Below are positions 50,378 to 57,840 of a stretch of 64,000 nucleotides of DNA, piece by piece; position 1 is the first letter of the stretch; each line of letters starts with the position of its first letter. A model generated the notes under the pieces. That model was not told where the DNA came from, searched no databases, and was given only the letters and a program-made list of their open reading frames with translations. Origin of the DNA: Marinobacter shengliensis (GTDB taxonomy: Bacteria > Pseudomonadota > Gammaproteobacteria > Pseudomonadales > Oleiphilaceae). The stretch lies in the NCBI RefSeq assembly GCF_003007715.1, contig NZ_PXNO01000023.1, positions 186,001 to 250,000 of the forward strand, in the 5' to 3' direction. The position numbers and the translations under genes were made by a program.

Positions 50378-51063
50378 GGGGTGTTATTAACCTCATTGTG
50401 GCAGGCTTCAAGCAAGCCCAGCACCGGTTCCAGCCGAACGTCCAGTTCAGCGAGTAACAAGGCCTGCGCTTCCTCGCAGTAACGGTGGAACCAGTCGTGG
50501 GGTGCCTGGCCTGATGTTTGGGGTTGTTCATCGGACGCCTGTAAGGCCCGGAATCGTTGCTCCAGTACCTGAGATGCCGTGGAAAAACACTGGCCGGTGT
50601 AGCCGGCCATGGTGTGATCGAACACCGCGTCCAGCTCAGCCAGGCGGGCCAGGGTCTGGCCCTGATCTTTCATGGATTTGCGCACTTTATCCCTGAGCTG
50701 GCGGCTATTGGCCGCGATCTTGCGCTGTAATGCCAGCCAGGCATTTAACACCGGCTCACATTCCGGCTCGCCTTCAAATTCAAGTTCATCGGCCCAGGTG
50801 TGAACGCGGCGGACCAGTGCCCTGCGGGTAGCAGCCAGCTCGTCGGTCAGCTTATCCACCACTGCACCTTGCGCCGCGCCCGGCTGCCGGGCGCGGTAGG
50901 CCGTGGCGGCGTCCAGGGTCATGGTGTCGCCCAGGCCAAACAGCCGGCTCAGGCGCTCTGCAAAACAGGGCAGGGCGTCAGTAGTCGCAGGTGCGCCCAG
51001 ATGGGCCAGCTGTGCGAGCAGTTTGGATGGGTGGCCTGTTTGCGCCTGAGGCTGATTCGGCAT
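50374..51063 (-). CDS. DUF3348 family protein
   Basis: A 229-residue protein that I assign to DUF3348, mostly helical, with no signal peptide or membrane segment. Segments ERLSRLFGLGDTMTLDAATAY near residue 40 and VRKSMKDQGQTLARLAELDAVFDHTM near residue 135 fit the family. It is the first gene of the operon, and its stop overlaps the DUF802 start by four bases. Function is unknown; since it is always with the DUF802/OmpA pair in relatives I recall, it probably regulates or anchors that motor-like complex. Confidence 0.72.
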   Translation of the reverse strand: MPNQPQAQTGHPSKLLAQLAHLGAPATTDALPCFAERLSRLFGLGDTMTLDAATAYRARQPGAAQGAVVDKLTDELAATRRALVRRVHTWADELEFEGEPECEPVLNAWLALQRKIAANSRQLRDKVRKSMKDQGQTLARLAELDAVFDHTMAGYTGQCFSTASQVLEQRFRALQASDEQPQTSGQAPHDWFHRYCEEAQALLLAELDVRLEPVLGLLEACHNEVNNTP

Positions 51064-51165
51064 CCGTTCGGTGTCTCACTCCGTGATCAGATCGGACTAA
51101 CGTCAAAGCGCGTTATTCTACTGGCTAAGGGGAGTGAATGATAATGACTGTGTGGTGAGAAAAAC

Positions 51166-52191
51166 TCAGTTCAGGCCATAACGCCGGGGCCGCTCAAACC
51201 GATAGAAGCCCTCCTCCTCTTCCCGCGCAATGGTGGGCGCTGCAATGCCAAAATGTTCTTCCCGCAGGTGGTTGAGTGCCGATTCCAGTTCTTCACCGGC
51301 CAGACGTTGGGAAAGCGTCTGCCGTTTCGCCATGTAGGCGTTTCCGTTCTGCCATTTTTCGTCCCGAAGCTGGTCCTGTTTTGCCATTCGCTCCAACGCG
51401 GCCTCTGGATAGCCGAATTGCCGGCGCAGATCGGTAATGGTTTGCTGCCGCTGATCCGGTGGTAACTGGTGTAAATGGCTTTGCACGCTGTCCAGACTGA
51501 ACAATGCATGGCCCAGCGCACCGGAGCCGGCGAATTGTCGGGTCATGTCGCTACCGTAGATTTCCTCGGCACGGGTGTGCAGTTGGTGGGCAAGTTCGGT
51601 TAACTGGAGTTCCCCGGATTCCTCCAGATTGGAGACTGCCTGCTGGAACCGCTGGGATTTTTCTTCCAGAAACGAGGCTTCTTCTCCCCAGATCTGGCTC
51701 GCCAGCGCACCAAACAATGCTTCGCGTTGCTGCCAGAGTTCAGTGTCGCGCTGCAGCGGCTGCAATGCCTGTAACCGAAGCTCGTTGTCATCCAGCCATT
51801 CGTGATAACGGTCCAGGTTTGCCATCAGCGTCAGAATCTGAGCGGCGGTATCGGGAAAAGCTGTCTCAACGGCATCGCGGAATAGCGCAGCGCCATGGCG
51901 GGTGTCGGCTTCAATCAACCCCCGCCGCTCGTTATATAGCCGGGCCTGTGTTGCCGGCTGATGGATGCTTTCGCCATAGATTTCCAGGTACTTCACCGCC
52001 AGTTCCAATACCTGATCCGGAGCCTGTCGGCTGGTTTCGCCGGGCGCGGATACGGCCTGTGTTTGCTTAGCCTCGAGGGCGCTGGCGCGCTTTTGGGCGT
52101 CGGACTTGCCCGCTTCCTGGGTAATATACATCCCGCCGGCCATGGTCAGCCCTGTAAACGCCGCGAGTACAATCCAGCTTTGAGCTCTCAT
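51166..52191 (-). CDS. Membrane-anchored helical periplasmic protein, lipase-chaperone (Lif)-like
   Basis: A 341-residue protein with one N-terminal hydrophobic anchor (WIVLAAFTGLTMAGGMYI) and an otherwise helical, charged periplasmic part. The anchor, length and the pattern WQQREALFGALASQIWGEEASFL and LRRQFGYPEAALERMAKQDQLR resemble lipase-specific foldases (Lif). The classic RxxFDYFLSA motif of Lif is missing, so the call is tentative. It ends in ERPRRYGLN. It follows the SGNH lipoprotein gene by 57 bases in the same direction. It could be a steric chaperone for that hydrolase or for another secreted lipase. Confidence 0.45.
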   Translation of the reverse strand: MRAQSWIVLAAFTGLTMAGGMYITQEAGKSDAQKRASALEAKQTQAVSAPGETSRQAPDQVLELAVKYLEIYGESIHQPATQARLYNERRGLIEADTRHGAALFRDAVETAFPDTAAQILTLMANLDRYHEWLDDNELRLQALQPLQRDTELWQQREALFGALASQIWGEEASFLEEKSQRFQQAVSNLEESGELQLTELAHQLHTRAEEIYGSDMTRQFAGSGALGHALFSLDSVQSHLHQLPPDQRQQTITDLRRQFGYPEAALERMAKQDQLRDEKWQNGNAYMAKRQTLSQRLAGEELESALNHLREEHFGIAAPTIAREEEEGFYRFERPRRYGLN

Positions 52192-52248
52192 GGTGTTCCT
52201 CAGGTTGTCGGGCGGCCCCGGTAAGAGGCCGCCCAGTGGTTGCGGGGC

Positions 52249-53028
52249 TTAGAGTAGCGGCTGCAGTTTCGGCCAGATCAGATCGGCGATTTTCTTCGAG
52301 CCGCTGTCGGCTGGGTGAATACCATCAAAGATGATGTCGCTGTCGTTAATCACGCTTCGCGGATCAACAAAGGTGCAGTCAAGCACCGAGTTTCGGCAGG
52401 CTCGTGCCAGAGTGGCGTTGCCGTAGTCGACCGCCTCCTTCATATCTTTAAGGCGAAACAGCCCGTTCTTGGTGTAGTAGTAACCCAGAAGAACGCCATT
52501 TTGTACTCCGGCTTGGGCCACTTCATTCAGAAAATCCACGCCTTCCACGTAGATGTCATCGATAAAGTCCCGGCATTGCTTGCTCAGTCGGCCAAAACGC
52601 CACCATGGGGTTTTGCAGTTATTGGAATTCAGCGCGATGGCCGGAATCAGGATATCGTTACCACCAGCATCGCCCACCATCGTCTTGATGTCCGGGTTGT
52701 CGGCTACGGCTTGCCGGAACTGATTGGGGATAGACGGGGCGATCAGCTCGCCGGACAACTGGGCGCCAGACACGGTGTAGCGCCGGAAGGTCTCACCGGC
52801 CTTGGCTTCCAGTTGGTTCTGGATCTCGCCAGACAACGCAAAGATGGAATCACCAACAAAGACAACCTGATTGTTGTCGGCATCGGTCACCTTGTCGTTA
52901 CTCAACAGGTAACCCAGTTCGCTACATCCGGTGAACAGGGCTGCCATTAACAGGGCGGCCAGGGCTTTGGTCAGGCTGGCGTTAACAGCAGCCGGCAGGT
53001 ACATCGGTTTTTTGTGATTGTTGTTCAT
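52249..53028 (-). CDS. SGNH/GDSL-type hydrolase lipoprotein
   Basis: A 259-residue lipoprotein; the start is ATG 53028 behind GGAGT, not the longer frame to 53262. The signal ends in a lipobox LFTGC with the lipidated Cys at residue 35. The mature part shows the SGNH blocks: VFVGDS with nucleophile Ser61, GGND, and DGIHP with the catalytic Asp and His near residues 235 and 238. Substrates of this fold are esters, lipids or acylated sugars. The residue after the lipid Cys is Ser, which favours outer-membrane sorting. It is followed by the Lif-like gene. Confidence 0.85.
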   Translation of the reverse strand: MNNNHKKPMYLPAAVNASLTKALAALLMAALFTGCSELGYLLSNDKVTDADNNQVVFVGDSIFALSGEIQNQLEAKAGETFRRYTVSGAQLSGELIAPSIPNQFRQAVADNPDIKTMVGDAGGNDILIPAIALNSNNCKTPWWRFGRLSKQCRDFIDDIYVEGVDFLNEVAQAGVQNGVLLGYYYTKNGLFRLKDMKEAVDYGNATLARACRNSVLDCTFVDPRSVINDSDIIFDGIHPADSGSKKIADLIWPKLQPLL

Positions 53029-53308
53029 AGTGCAACTCCGTTTGTAAGGGATAGATACTCCAAATACTGGGACTGCAGCATGAATAGTGGTCTGAAAGCC
53101 TGGGGTTTTGAAATGCTGTGGCTGGTTAAAAATTGTCCTAATCGGCCAGTGTCCGGTAGTTGTGAGCGGTGTCACGAAAGCTGGGCGGAGCGCGACAATA
53201 TTGGCTTTGACCCAACGCAATTCCTGAACACGCCCGCCTTGTATTTTCCGCGCCAGCGTCAACTATTAAGTATCAGAGCATTACCTTTGATCAGACGTGA
53301 GGAGTTCC

Positions 53309-54280
53309 ATGGACTTCAAAGACTATTACGCCGCCCTGGGGGTGAGTGAGTCTGCCTCACCCGAGGACATCAAAAAGGCCTATCGCAAGCTGGCGCGAAA
53401 GTACCACCCGGATGTCAGCAAGGAAGAGAATGCCAGCGACAAATTCAAGGAAGTCGGGGAAGCCTACGAAGTTCTGAAAGACCCTGAAAAACGCGCCGAG
53501 TACGATCAACTGCGCAAGTACGGCGCCCGTGCTGACGGCTCGTTCCAACCGCCTCCAGGCTGGCAGAGTTCTTCAGGCTTTGGTGGTGGCGGCTATACCG
53601 AAGCCGACGCCCGGCAGTTCAGTGATTTTTTTGAAGAGATCTTTGGCGGTGGCCGTGCTGGCGGGTTTTCCGGTGCAGGTTACAGCGGTGGTTTCCGCCA
53701 GGCCCGTTCCATGCGTGGTGAAGATGTGCATGCCCGCCTGGCGCTGTTCCTTGAGGAAGCGTTTAATGGCTGTGAAAAACAGGTGTCGTTCACGGTACAT
53801 GAGCCGGATGACCACGGCCGGCTCATCGCACGCAGGAAGACCCTTAACGTCAAAATACCGGCCGGCATGCGCGAGGGTCAGCATATCCGCCTGAAAGGGC
53901 AGGGGGCACCGGGCCTGGGTGGGGGCGCGAACGGAGACCTGTTTATTGAAGTGGAGCTTGCCCCGCATCCCCACTTTGTTGTGGAAGGCGCGGATATACT
54001 GGTAACACTGCCGGTGTCGCCCTGGGAAGCCGCGTTGGGCGCCACGGTCACCGCGCCCACGGTCGGCGGCAAGGTGAAGGTGAAGGTGCCGAAGGGTTCC
54101 ACCAGTGGCCGTAAGTTACGGCTGAAAGGCAAAGGCTTTCCGGGCAAGCATCCGGGTGACCAGATTGTGGTCTTGCAGGTGGTCATGCCTGAAAAGCATA
54201 CACAGGAGGCCGAAGCGCTTTATGAGAAACTGGCCGAACTGGAAAAGAACTTTAATCCACGCAGCAAGTTGCACGTGTGA
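53309..54280 (+). CDS. cbpA: Curved DNA-binding protein CbpA (DnaJ-type cochaperone)
   Basis: A 323-residue type B J-protein. The start is ATG 53309 after GAGGAG. The J domain occupies residues 1-70 with HPD at 33-35. A Gly/Phe-rich segment follows, and then the C-terminal substrate-binding domains, without the DnaJ zinc fingers. It works as a DnaK cochaperone and nucleoid-associated protein in stress and stationary phase. The adjoining cbpM gene encodes its inhibitor. About 280 bases upstream (53029-53308) hold its promoter; I could not single out a convincing heat-shock site. Confidence 0.95.
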   Translation: MDFKDYYAALGVSESASPEDIKKAYRKLARKYHPDVSKEENASDKFKEVGEAYEVLKDPEKRAEYDQLRKYGARADGSFQPPPGWQSSSGFGGGGYTEADARQFSDFFEEIFGGGRAGGFSGAGYSGGFRQARSMRGEDVHARLALFLEEAFNGCEKQVSFTVHEPDDHGRLIARRKTLNVKIPAGMREGQHIRLKGQGAPGLGGGANGDLFIEVELAPHPHFVVEGADILVTLPVSPWEAALGATVTAPTVGGKVKVKVPKGSTSGRKLRLKGKGFPGKHPGDQIVVLQVVMPEKHTQEAEALYEKLAELEKNFNPRSKLHV

Positions 54281-54291
54281 GCGGGGTGGGT

Positions 54292-54636
54292 ATGACACGC
54301 AAAGACCAGATCCTGACTGTAGAAGTGGCCGACGACAACGGCAATACCTTCACCCTGCGTGAAGTATGTGAACGGGGAGACTGCCACGCTGAGTTTGTCA
54401 TCAAACTGGTCAACTACGGCATCATAAGCCCGGTAGAGGACATTACCGAGGCTCGCGAGTGGCAGTTTGATATGGAGGCCCTGGCCCGTTTGCAGAAAGC
54501 CTTAAGGCTGCAACGAGACCTGAAACTCAACCTGCCCGGCCTGGCAGTCTCACTTGATCTGATTGATGAGGTCAACGACATGCGCAGGGAAGTGGCTCGC
54601 CTCAATCAGCAGATCAGGCAGTTGCTGGGAGATTGA
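54292..54636 (+). CDS. cbpM: CbpA modulator CbpM
   Basis: A 114-residue protein of the CbpM/MerR-HTH-like modulator group. The start is ATG 54292; an in-frame GTG at 54277 overlaps the cbpA stop. It has the pattern FTLREVCERGDCHAEFVIKLV followed by a helical tail (LVSLDLIDEV-like segment and LNQQIRQLLGD). In E. coli CbpM binds the CbpA J domain and blocks its activity. A GGGCAGC/GCTGCCC hairpin at 54643-54667 follows and may terminate this transcript and the convergent one. Confidence 0.85.
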   Translation: MTRKDQILTVEVADDNGNTFTLREVCERGDCHAEFVIKLVNYGIISPVEDITEAREWQFDMEALARLQKALRLQRDLKLNLPGLAVSLDLIDEVNDMRREVARLNQQIRQLLGD

Positions 54637-54672
54637 CTCCGGGGGCAGCTCAGTTTGGGCGCTGCCCGCCCT

Positions 54673-54849
54673 TCACTGCTTGCCTTGCTCCAGGCGTTGT
54701 ATTTCGGCGTACAGCTTCTCTGCCTCCTCCATCAACGTGCCGTGGCTGCGCAAATCGCCGTTGCGTTGAGCGTGCAGCGCCTTGGCCAGTTTGTCCTCAT
54801 ACGCCTTTTGTAGTTTCTTCTTTGGATCGCCTTTCAAAAATCCCAACAT
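54673..54849 (-). CDS. Small DUF6435-type protein
   Basis: A 58-residue protein encoded on the minus strand: it begins MLGFLKGDPKKKLQKAY and ends LYAEIQRLEQGKQ. It is basic and helical, with the LFLKGDPxKKLxKxY opening I associate with DUF6435, a small protein family common in marine gammaproteobacteria. A GGAAAAA stretch precedes the ATG. It is convergent with cbpM and divergent from the DUF5666 gene. The function is unknown. Confidence 0.7.
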   Translation of the reverse strand: MLGFLKGDPKKKLQKAYEDKLAKALHAQRNGDLRSHGTLMEEAEKLYAEIQRLEQGKQ

Positions 54850-54947
54850 AAGGTTTTTCCGGTTGCCCTGTTTGTCTTTGGGTATACGGTCCCATTCTTA
54901 CAGAGTTCACAAATATTTCATCAACGCTTCTGGACAAAACTAAAATA

Positions 54948-54963
54948 TGGGATTAAATTCCCA
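54948..54963. promoter_or_regulatory. TGGGA-N6-TCCCA operator, site 1
   Basis: TGGGATTAAATTCCCA, a perfect inverted repeat of 5-nt arms with a 6-nt AT-rich spacer, 82 bases upstream of the first DUF5666 start. Its centre is 25 bases from that of site 2. The same arms and spacer recur before the DUF6502 gene. Confidence 0.65.
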
Positions 54964-54972
54964 ATTAATAAT

Positions 54973-54988
54973 TGGGAAAAATATCCCA
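54973..54988. promoter_or_regulatory. TGGGA-N6-TCCCA operator, site 2
   Basis: TGGGAAAAATATCCCA, the same arms and spacing as site 1. In addition TTGGGA...TCCCAA extends the symmetry by a base on each side. Between sites 1 and 2, TCCCA-N9-TGGGA forms a further palindrome, so bound dimers could interact. Confidence 0.65.
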
Positions 54989-55044
54989 ATTTAGGTGGCC
55001 GGAATTGGCCAGCAACGGATTGATGACATGCCTGGAGAAGAATC

Positions 55045-56469
55045 ATGAAACGCAATGGGCTGACTACAGCAGTGAGAATGGTGATTGCCGGCGCTCTGGC
55101 CGGAACTTTGGCAGCATGTGGCGGAGGAGGCTCCGGTGACGGCAGCGCCGTGAACGCCAGCAGCCAGGGCACCAGCGTTGGTGCGGTTACCGGGTTTGGC
55201 AGTGTGTACGTGAATGGCACGCGCTTTCAGACCAGTGGCAGCGTGAGTAGTGACGACGGGATCGAAAGGGAGGATCAACTCCACAAAGGTATGATTTTGA
55301 AGGTCAAAGGCAGCTGGGACGGCCGCGGAGCAGGCCGGGCTGATGACGTCTCCTACGATGACACCCTGCGTGGCCCACTGACCAGCATGAACTGGGATGA
55401 CATAGAGAAAACTGGCCAGCTGCAGTTGCTGAACCAGACCGTGCGGTTGGATCGTCAAACTGTCTTCCGCGGCGCGACACCGTTGGAACTGGCGGGCAAT
55501 CCCGGGGCATACAACGTGCGCATCAGCGGATGGCGTATGGAGAACGGTGATTTTCGCGCGAGCTACGTAGGCGCCCGCAGCGCAGGCTCGCGCTTCGACG
55601 ACTTCAACGACGTTGAAATTGAGGGCCTTGTGGCCAATCTGGATACCAGTGCCAGAACCTTTGAGATCAACGGGTTGCAGATCGATTATAACTCGGCAAC
55701 CGGGGATGATGATTTTGATCTGGACGATCTCCGCAATGGGTTGGCGGTGGAAGTGGAAGGCTACCTGGAAGACGGCATTCTGATCGCCAGGGAGATCGAG
55801 GATGAAGACGATCTGTTTGATGACGACGATGACGTAGAAATTTCGGGTGAAATCTACGACTTCGATGCCTCCGGCCGAAGCTTCAGGATCAACGGCGTAC
55901 AAGTTCAGTACAACCGTGGCACCGAGTTCGACGACGTCCGCGAAAGCAGTTTGCAGAACGGCCTGTTTGTGAAAGTCGAAGGCGACTTCCGCAATGGCGT
56001 ATTGATCGCGGAAGAAATCGAAGGCCGCGATGGCGATGTTGAACTCGATGGCCGGCTGGAGCAGATCGATCCCAGCAACGAAGTGCTGATCGTCAGCGGC
56101 ATCCGGGTTCAGCTGACGCCGGGAACCTTAATCGATGACGACGATGACGACGACCGTCGAAGCCGCGTAGAGGACATCAACGGTTTCCGTGTTGGCGATT
56201 ATCTGGAGATCGAGGGCCGCCAGCGCAGTGAGAATGGCGGTTACCTGGAAGCCTTCACCATTGAACGGGAAGATGACGACGATGATGATGACTACGAGCT
56301 GGAAGCGCGGATCGATGCACTCAGCAGCACGTCGGTTACTTTTATGAACCTGGAAATCCTGCTGAACGGGTACAGCACCGACGGCGCCCGCGTGGGTGAC
56401 GAAGTTGAAGTGGAATATCGTCGCACCAGCGGTGGTCAGTATGTACTGACCGACGATATCGACGATTAA
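55045..56469 (+). CDS. DUF5666 repeat lipoprotein, copy 1
   Basis: A 474-residue lipoprotein with Cys25 in the lipobox LAAC, followed by a Gly-rich stretch. It is built from about five repeats of roughly 70 residues, each near the form VEIEG...D...F.INGLQI.Y...TEFDD...LxNGLxVEVEGYLEDGILIAREIE, as in DUF5666. Asp-rich runs of six or seven acidic residues lie between repeats (near residues 250, 365 and 415) and may bind calcium. It is probably on the outer membrane or the cell surface. Two TGGGA-N6-TCCCA sites stand before it. The gene at 57841 is a clear paralogue. Confidence 0.85.
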   Translation: MKRNGLTTAVRMVIAGALAGTLAACGGGGSGDGSAVNASSQGTSVGAVTGFGSVYVNGTRFQTSGSVSSDDGIEREDQLHKGMILKVKGSWDGRGAGRADDVSYDDTLRGPLTSMNWDDIEKTGQLQLLNQTVRLDRQTVFRGATPLELAGNPGAYNVRISGWRMENGDFRASYVGARSAGSRFDDFNDVEIEGLVANLDTSARTFEINGLQIDYNSATGDDDFDLDDLRNGLAVEVEGYLEDGILIAREIEDEDDLFDDDDDVEISGEIYDFDASGRSFRINGVQVQYNRGTEFDDVRESSLQNGLFVKVEGDFRNGVLIAEEIEGRDGDVELDGRLEQIDPSNEVLIVSGIRVQLTPGTLIDDDDDDDRRSRVEDINGFRVGDYLEIEGRQRSENGGYLEAFTIEREDDDDDDDYELEARIDALSSTSVTFMNLEILLNGYSTDGARVGDEVEVEYRRTSGGQYVLTDDIDD

Positions 56470-56527
56470 CCGACCGGGCAGCGCTTGGGGTGCCTCAGGG
56501 CCCCCGGCGCTGGCTTCACGGTTGCTA

Positions 56528-56543
56528 TGGGAATACAATCCCA
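56528..56543. promoter_or_regulatory. TGGGA-N6-TCCCA operator, site 3, over the DUF6502 start
   Basis: TGGGAATACAATCCCA ends 3 bases before the DUF6502 ATG at 56547. It has the same arms and 6-nt spacer as sites 1 and 2. A bound protein here would block the ribosome-binding region or the first transcribed bases, which suggests feedback control. Confidence 0.65.
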
Positions 56544-56546
56544 AAT

Positions 56547-57410
56547 ATGACTGATTCCAACATCACTCCCCTTCACAAAGCGCTGTTTCGCATTCTGCGT
56601 CCTTTGGCCAGATTGTTGTTGCGCAACGGTGTGCCCTATGGCGAGTTCTCAGAACTGGTGAAGCGGGCCTATGTGGAATCGGCTCTGGAGGACTTTGCCG
56701 ATGGTCGGCGCAAACCCACAGACTCACGGGCGGCCGTTATGACAGGCCTGACCCGAAAGGAAGTAAAACGCCAGCGGGAAATACTGTCAGGCGGAAATCG
56801 GGCACGGGAGACCACGTCTAATGCCAACCGGGCGTCCCGGGTGGTCTCTGGCTGGGTGCACGATGCAACCTTTCAGTCAGCCGACGGTCAGCCTGCTGTT
56901 CTGGCCTTCGAGGGTGAACCCAGTTTTGCCGGTCTGGTCCGCAAGTACAGTGGTGACATGCCGCCAAGAGCAGTGCTGGATGAGCTCCTTCGGGTGGGTG
57001 TTGTGGTGGTGGAGGAAGGTACCGGCAGTCTGCACCTCCGCAAAAGGGCTTACGTTCCTGCAGGTGACAGTGACGATATGCTCCAGATCTTTGGCGAAGA
57101 CGTATCAGATCTTATAGCAACCGTTGATCACAACCTGGTCAGCAGCGAACAGGGCAGGCAGCCGCTGTTTCAGCGCACGCTGACCTACGACAACATACCG
57201 TCGGACGTTATCGAGCGCTGGCGCAAACACGCGGCAGGGCGGTCACAGGCATTGTTGGAAGACCTCGACAGTTGGCTGGGCCCCTACGACCGGGATGTCA
57301 CCGGAAGCCAGGGTAACGATAGCGCGAAAGATGCAGTGCGAACCGGTGTCAGTATTTTCTATTTTGAAGAGCCGATTCAGCAAGGCAAAAACGGAGATGA
57401 CCAACCATGA
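56547..57410 (+). CDS. DUF6502 family protein, possible DNA-binding regulator
   Basis: A 287-residue soluble protein of DUF6502. The N-terminal 80 residues include SRAAVMTGLTRKEVKRQREIL at 60-80, which has the form of a helix-turn-helix recognition region. Residues 98-175 are a second domain that recurs alone in the next gene. The start ATG 56547 lies right after operator site 3. The function of the family is not known. The HTH-like region plus the operator over its own start suggest that it represses itself and the first DUF5666 gene. That is inference. Confidence 0.75.
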   Translation: MTDSNITPLHKALFRILRPLARLLLRNGVPYGEFSELVKRAYVESALEDFADGRRKPTDSRAAVMTGLTRKEVKRQREILSGGNRARETTSNANRASRVVSGWVHDATFQSADGQPAVLAFEGEPSFAGLVRKYSGDMPPRAVLDELLRVGVVVVEEGTGSLHLRKRAYVPAGDSDDMLQIFGEDVSDLIATVDHNLVSSEQGRQPLFQRTLTYDNIPSDVIERWRKHAAGRSQALLEDLDSWLGPYDRDVTGSQGNDSAKDAVRTGVSIFYFEEPIQQGKNGDDQP

Positions 57411-57802
57411 GCCCCAACCACTCGCAAAGCCACCCTCAAAAGTGGCAGCCAACGGGCCTGGTAACCACACTGCTGTCTCCCGGAGCCAGACAAGTCATTC
57501 GGTGCTGGCTTGGGCCTTTCGGGTTTCTGGATGAGCAACAGCACCCTCGAATGCTGCTCGCCATGATCAATGACCCCGGCACCTTCGGGGATCTGGTTCG
57601 TACCGCCAACTCGAACCTGGCACCGGCGGTCGTGCTCAACGAATTACTCAGAAAAGGCATTGTTGAGACCCTTGAAAGCGGGCACGTACTGCTCAGACGA
57701 AGCGCCTATGCGCCCGCCACAGAGGCCGCCCAGCAGTCCACGGTCGCGTCTGACGATTGCCTGGCGGCTTACTCTCCTCGCCGTCGTTTTAACGATATCT
57801 GA
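57407..57802 (+). CDS. Stand-alone DUF6502 middle domain
   Basis: A 131-residue protein whose residues 28-104 align with residues 98-172 of the preceding DUF6502 protein. Shared features are an xLxxxxDPGTFxDLVRxxxxxLxPxxVLxELLRKGIVE core and the ending RRSAYAPA against RKRAYVPA. It lacks the N-terminal HTH-like part. Its start overlaps the DUF6502 stop by four bases, so it is co-translated. It may modulate the larger protein by dimerising with it, or it may be a degenerate duplicate. Confidence 0.7.
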   Translation: MSPNHSQSHPQKWQPTGLVTTLLSPGARQVIRCWLGPFGFLDEQQHPRMLLAMINDPGTFGDLVRTANSNLAPAVVLNELLRKGIVETLESGHVLLRRSAYAPATEAAQQSTVASDDCLAAYSPRRRFNDI

Positions 57803-57840
57803 CACCATTCGCCGGCCCGGAAGGCCGGCTGGAGATTGCC

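Noticed and set aside
47302..51063. Complete Zorya defence system
   Set aside because: The membrane pair resembles ZorA and ZorB, but there is no ZorC, ZorD helicase or ZorE nuclease nearby, so I only claim a motor-like operon.
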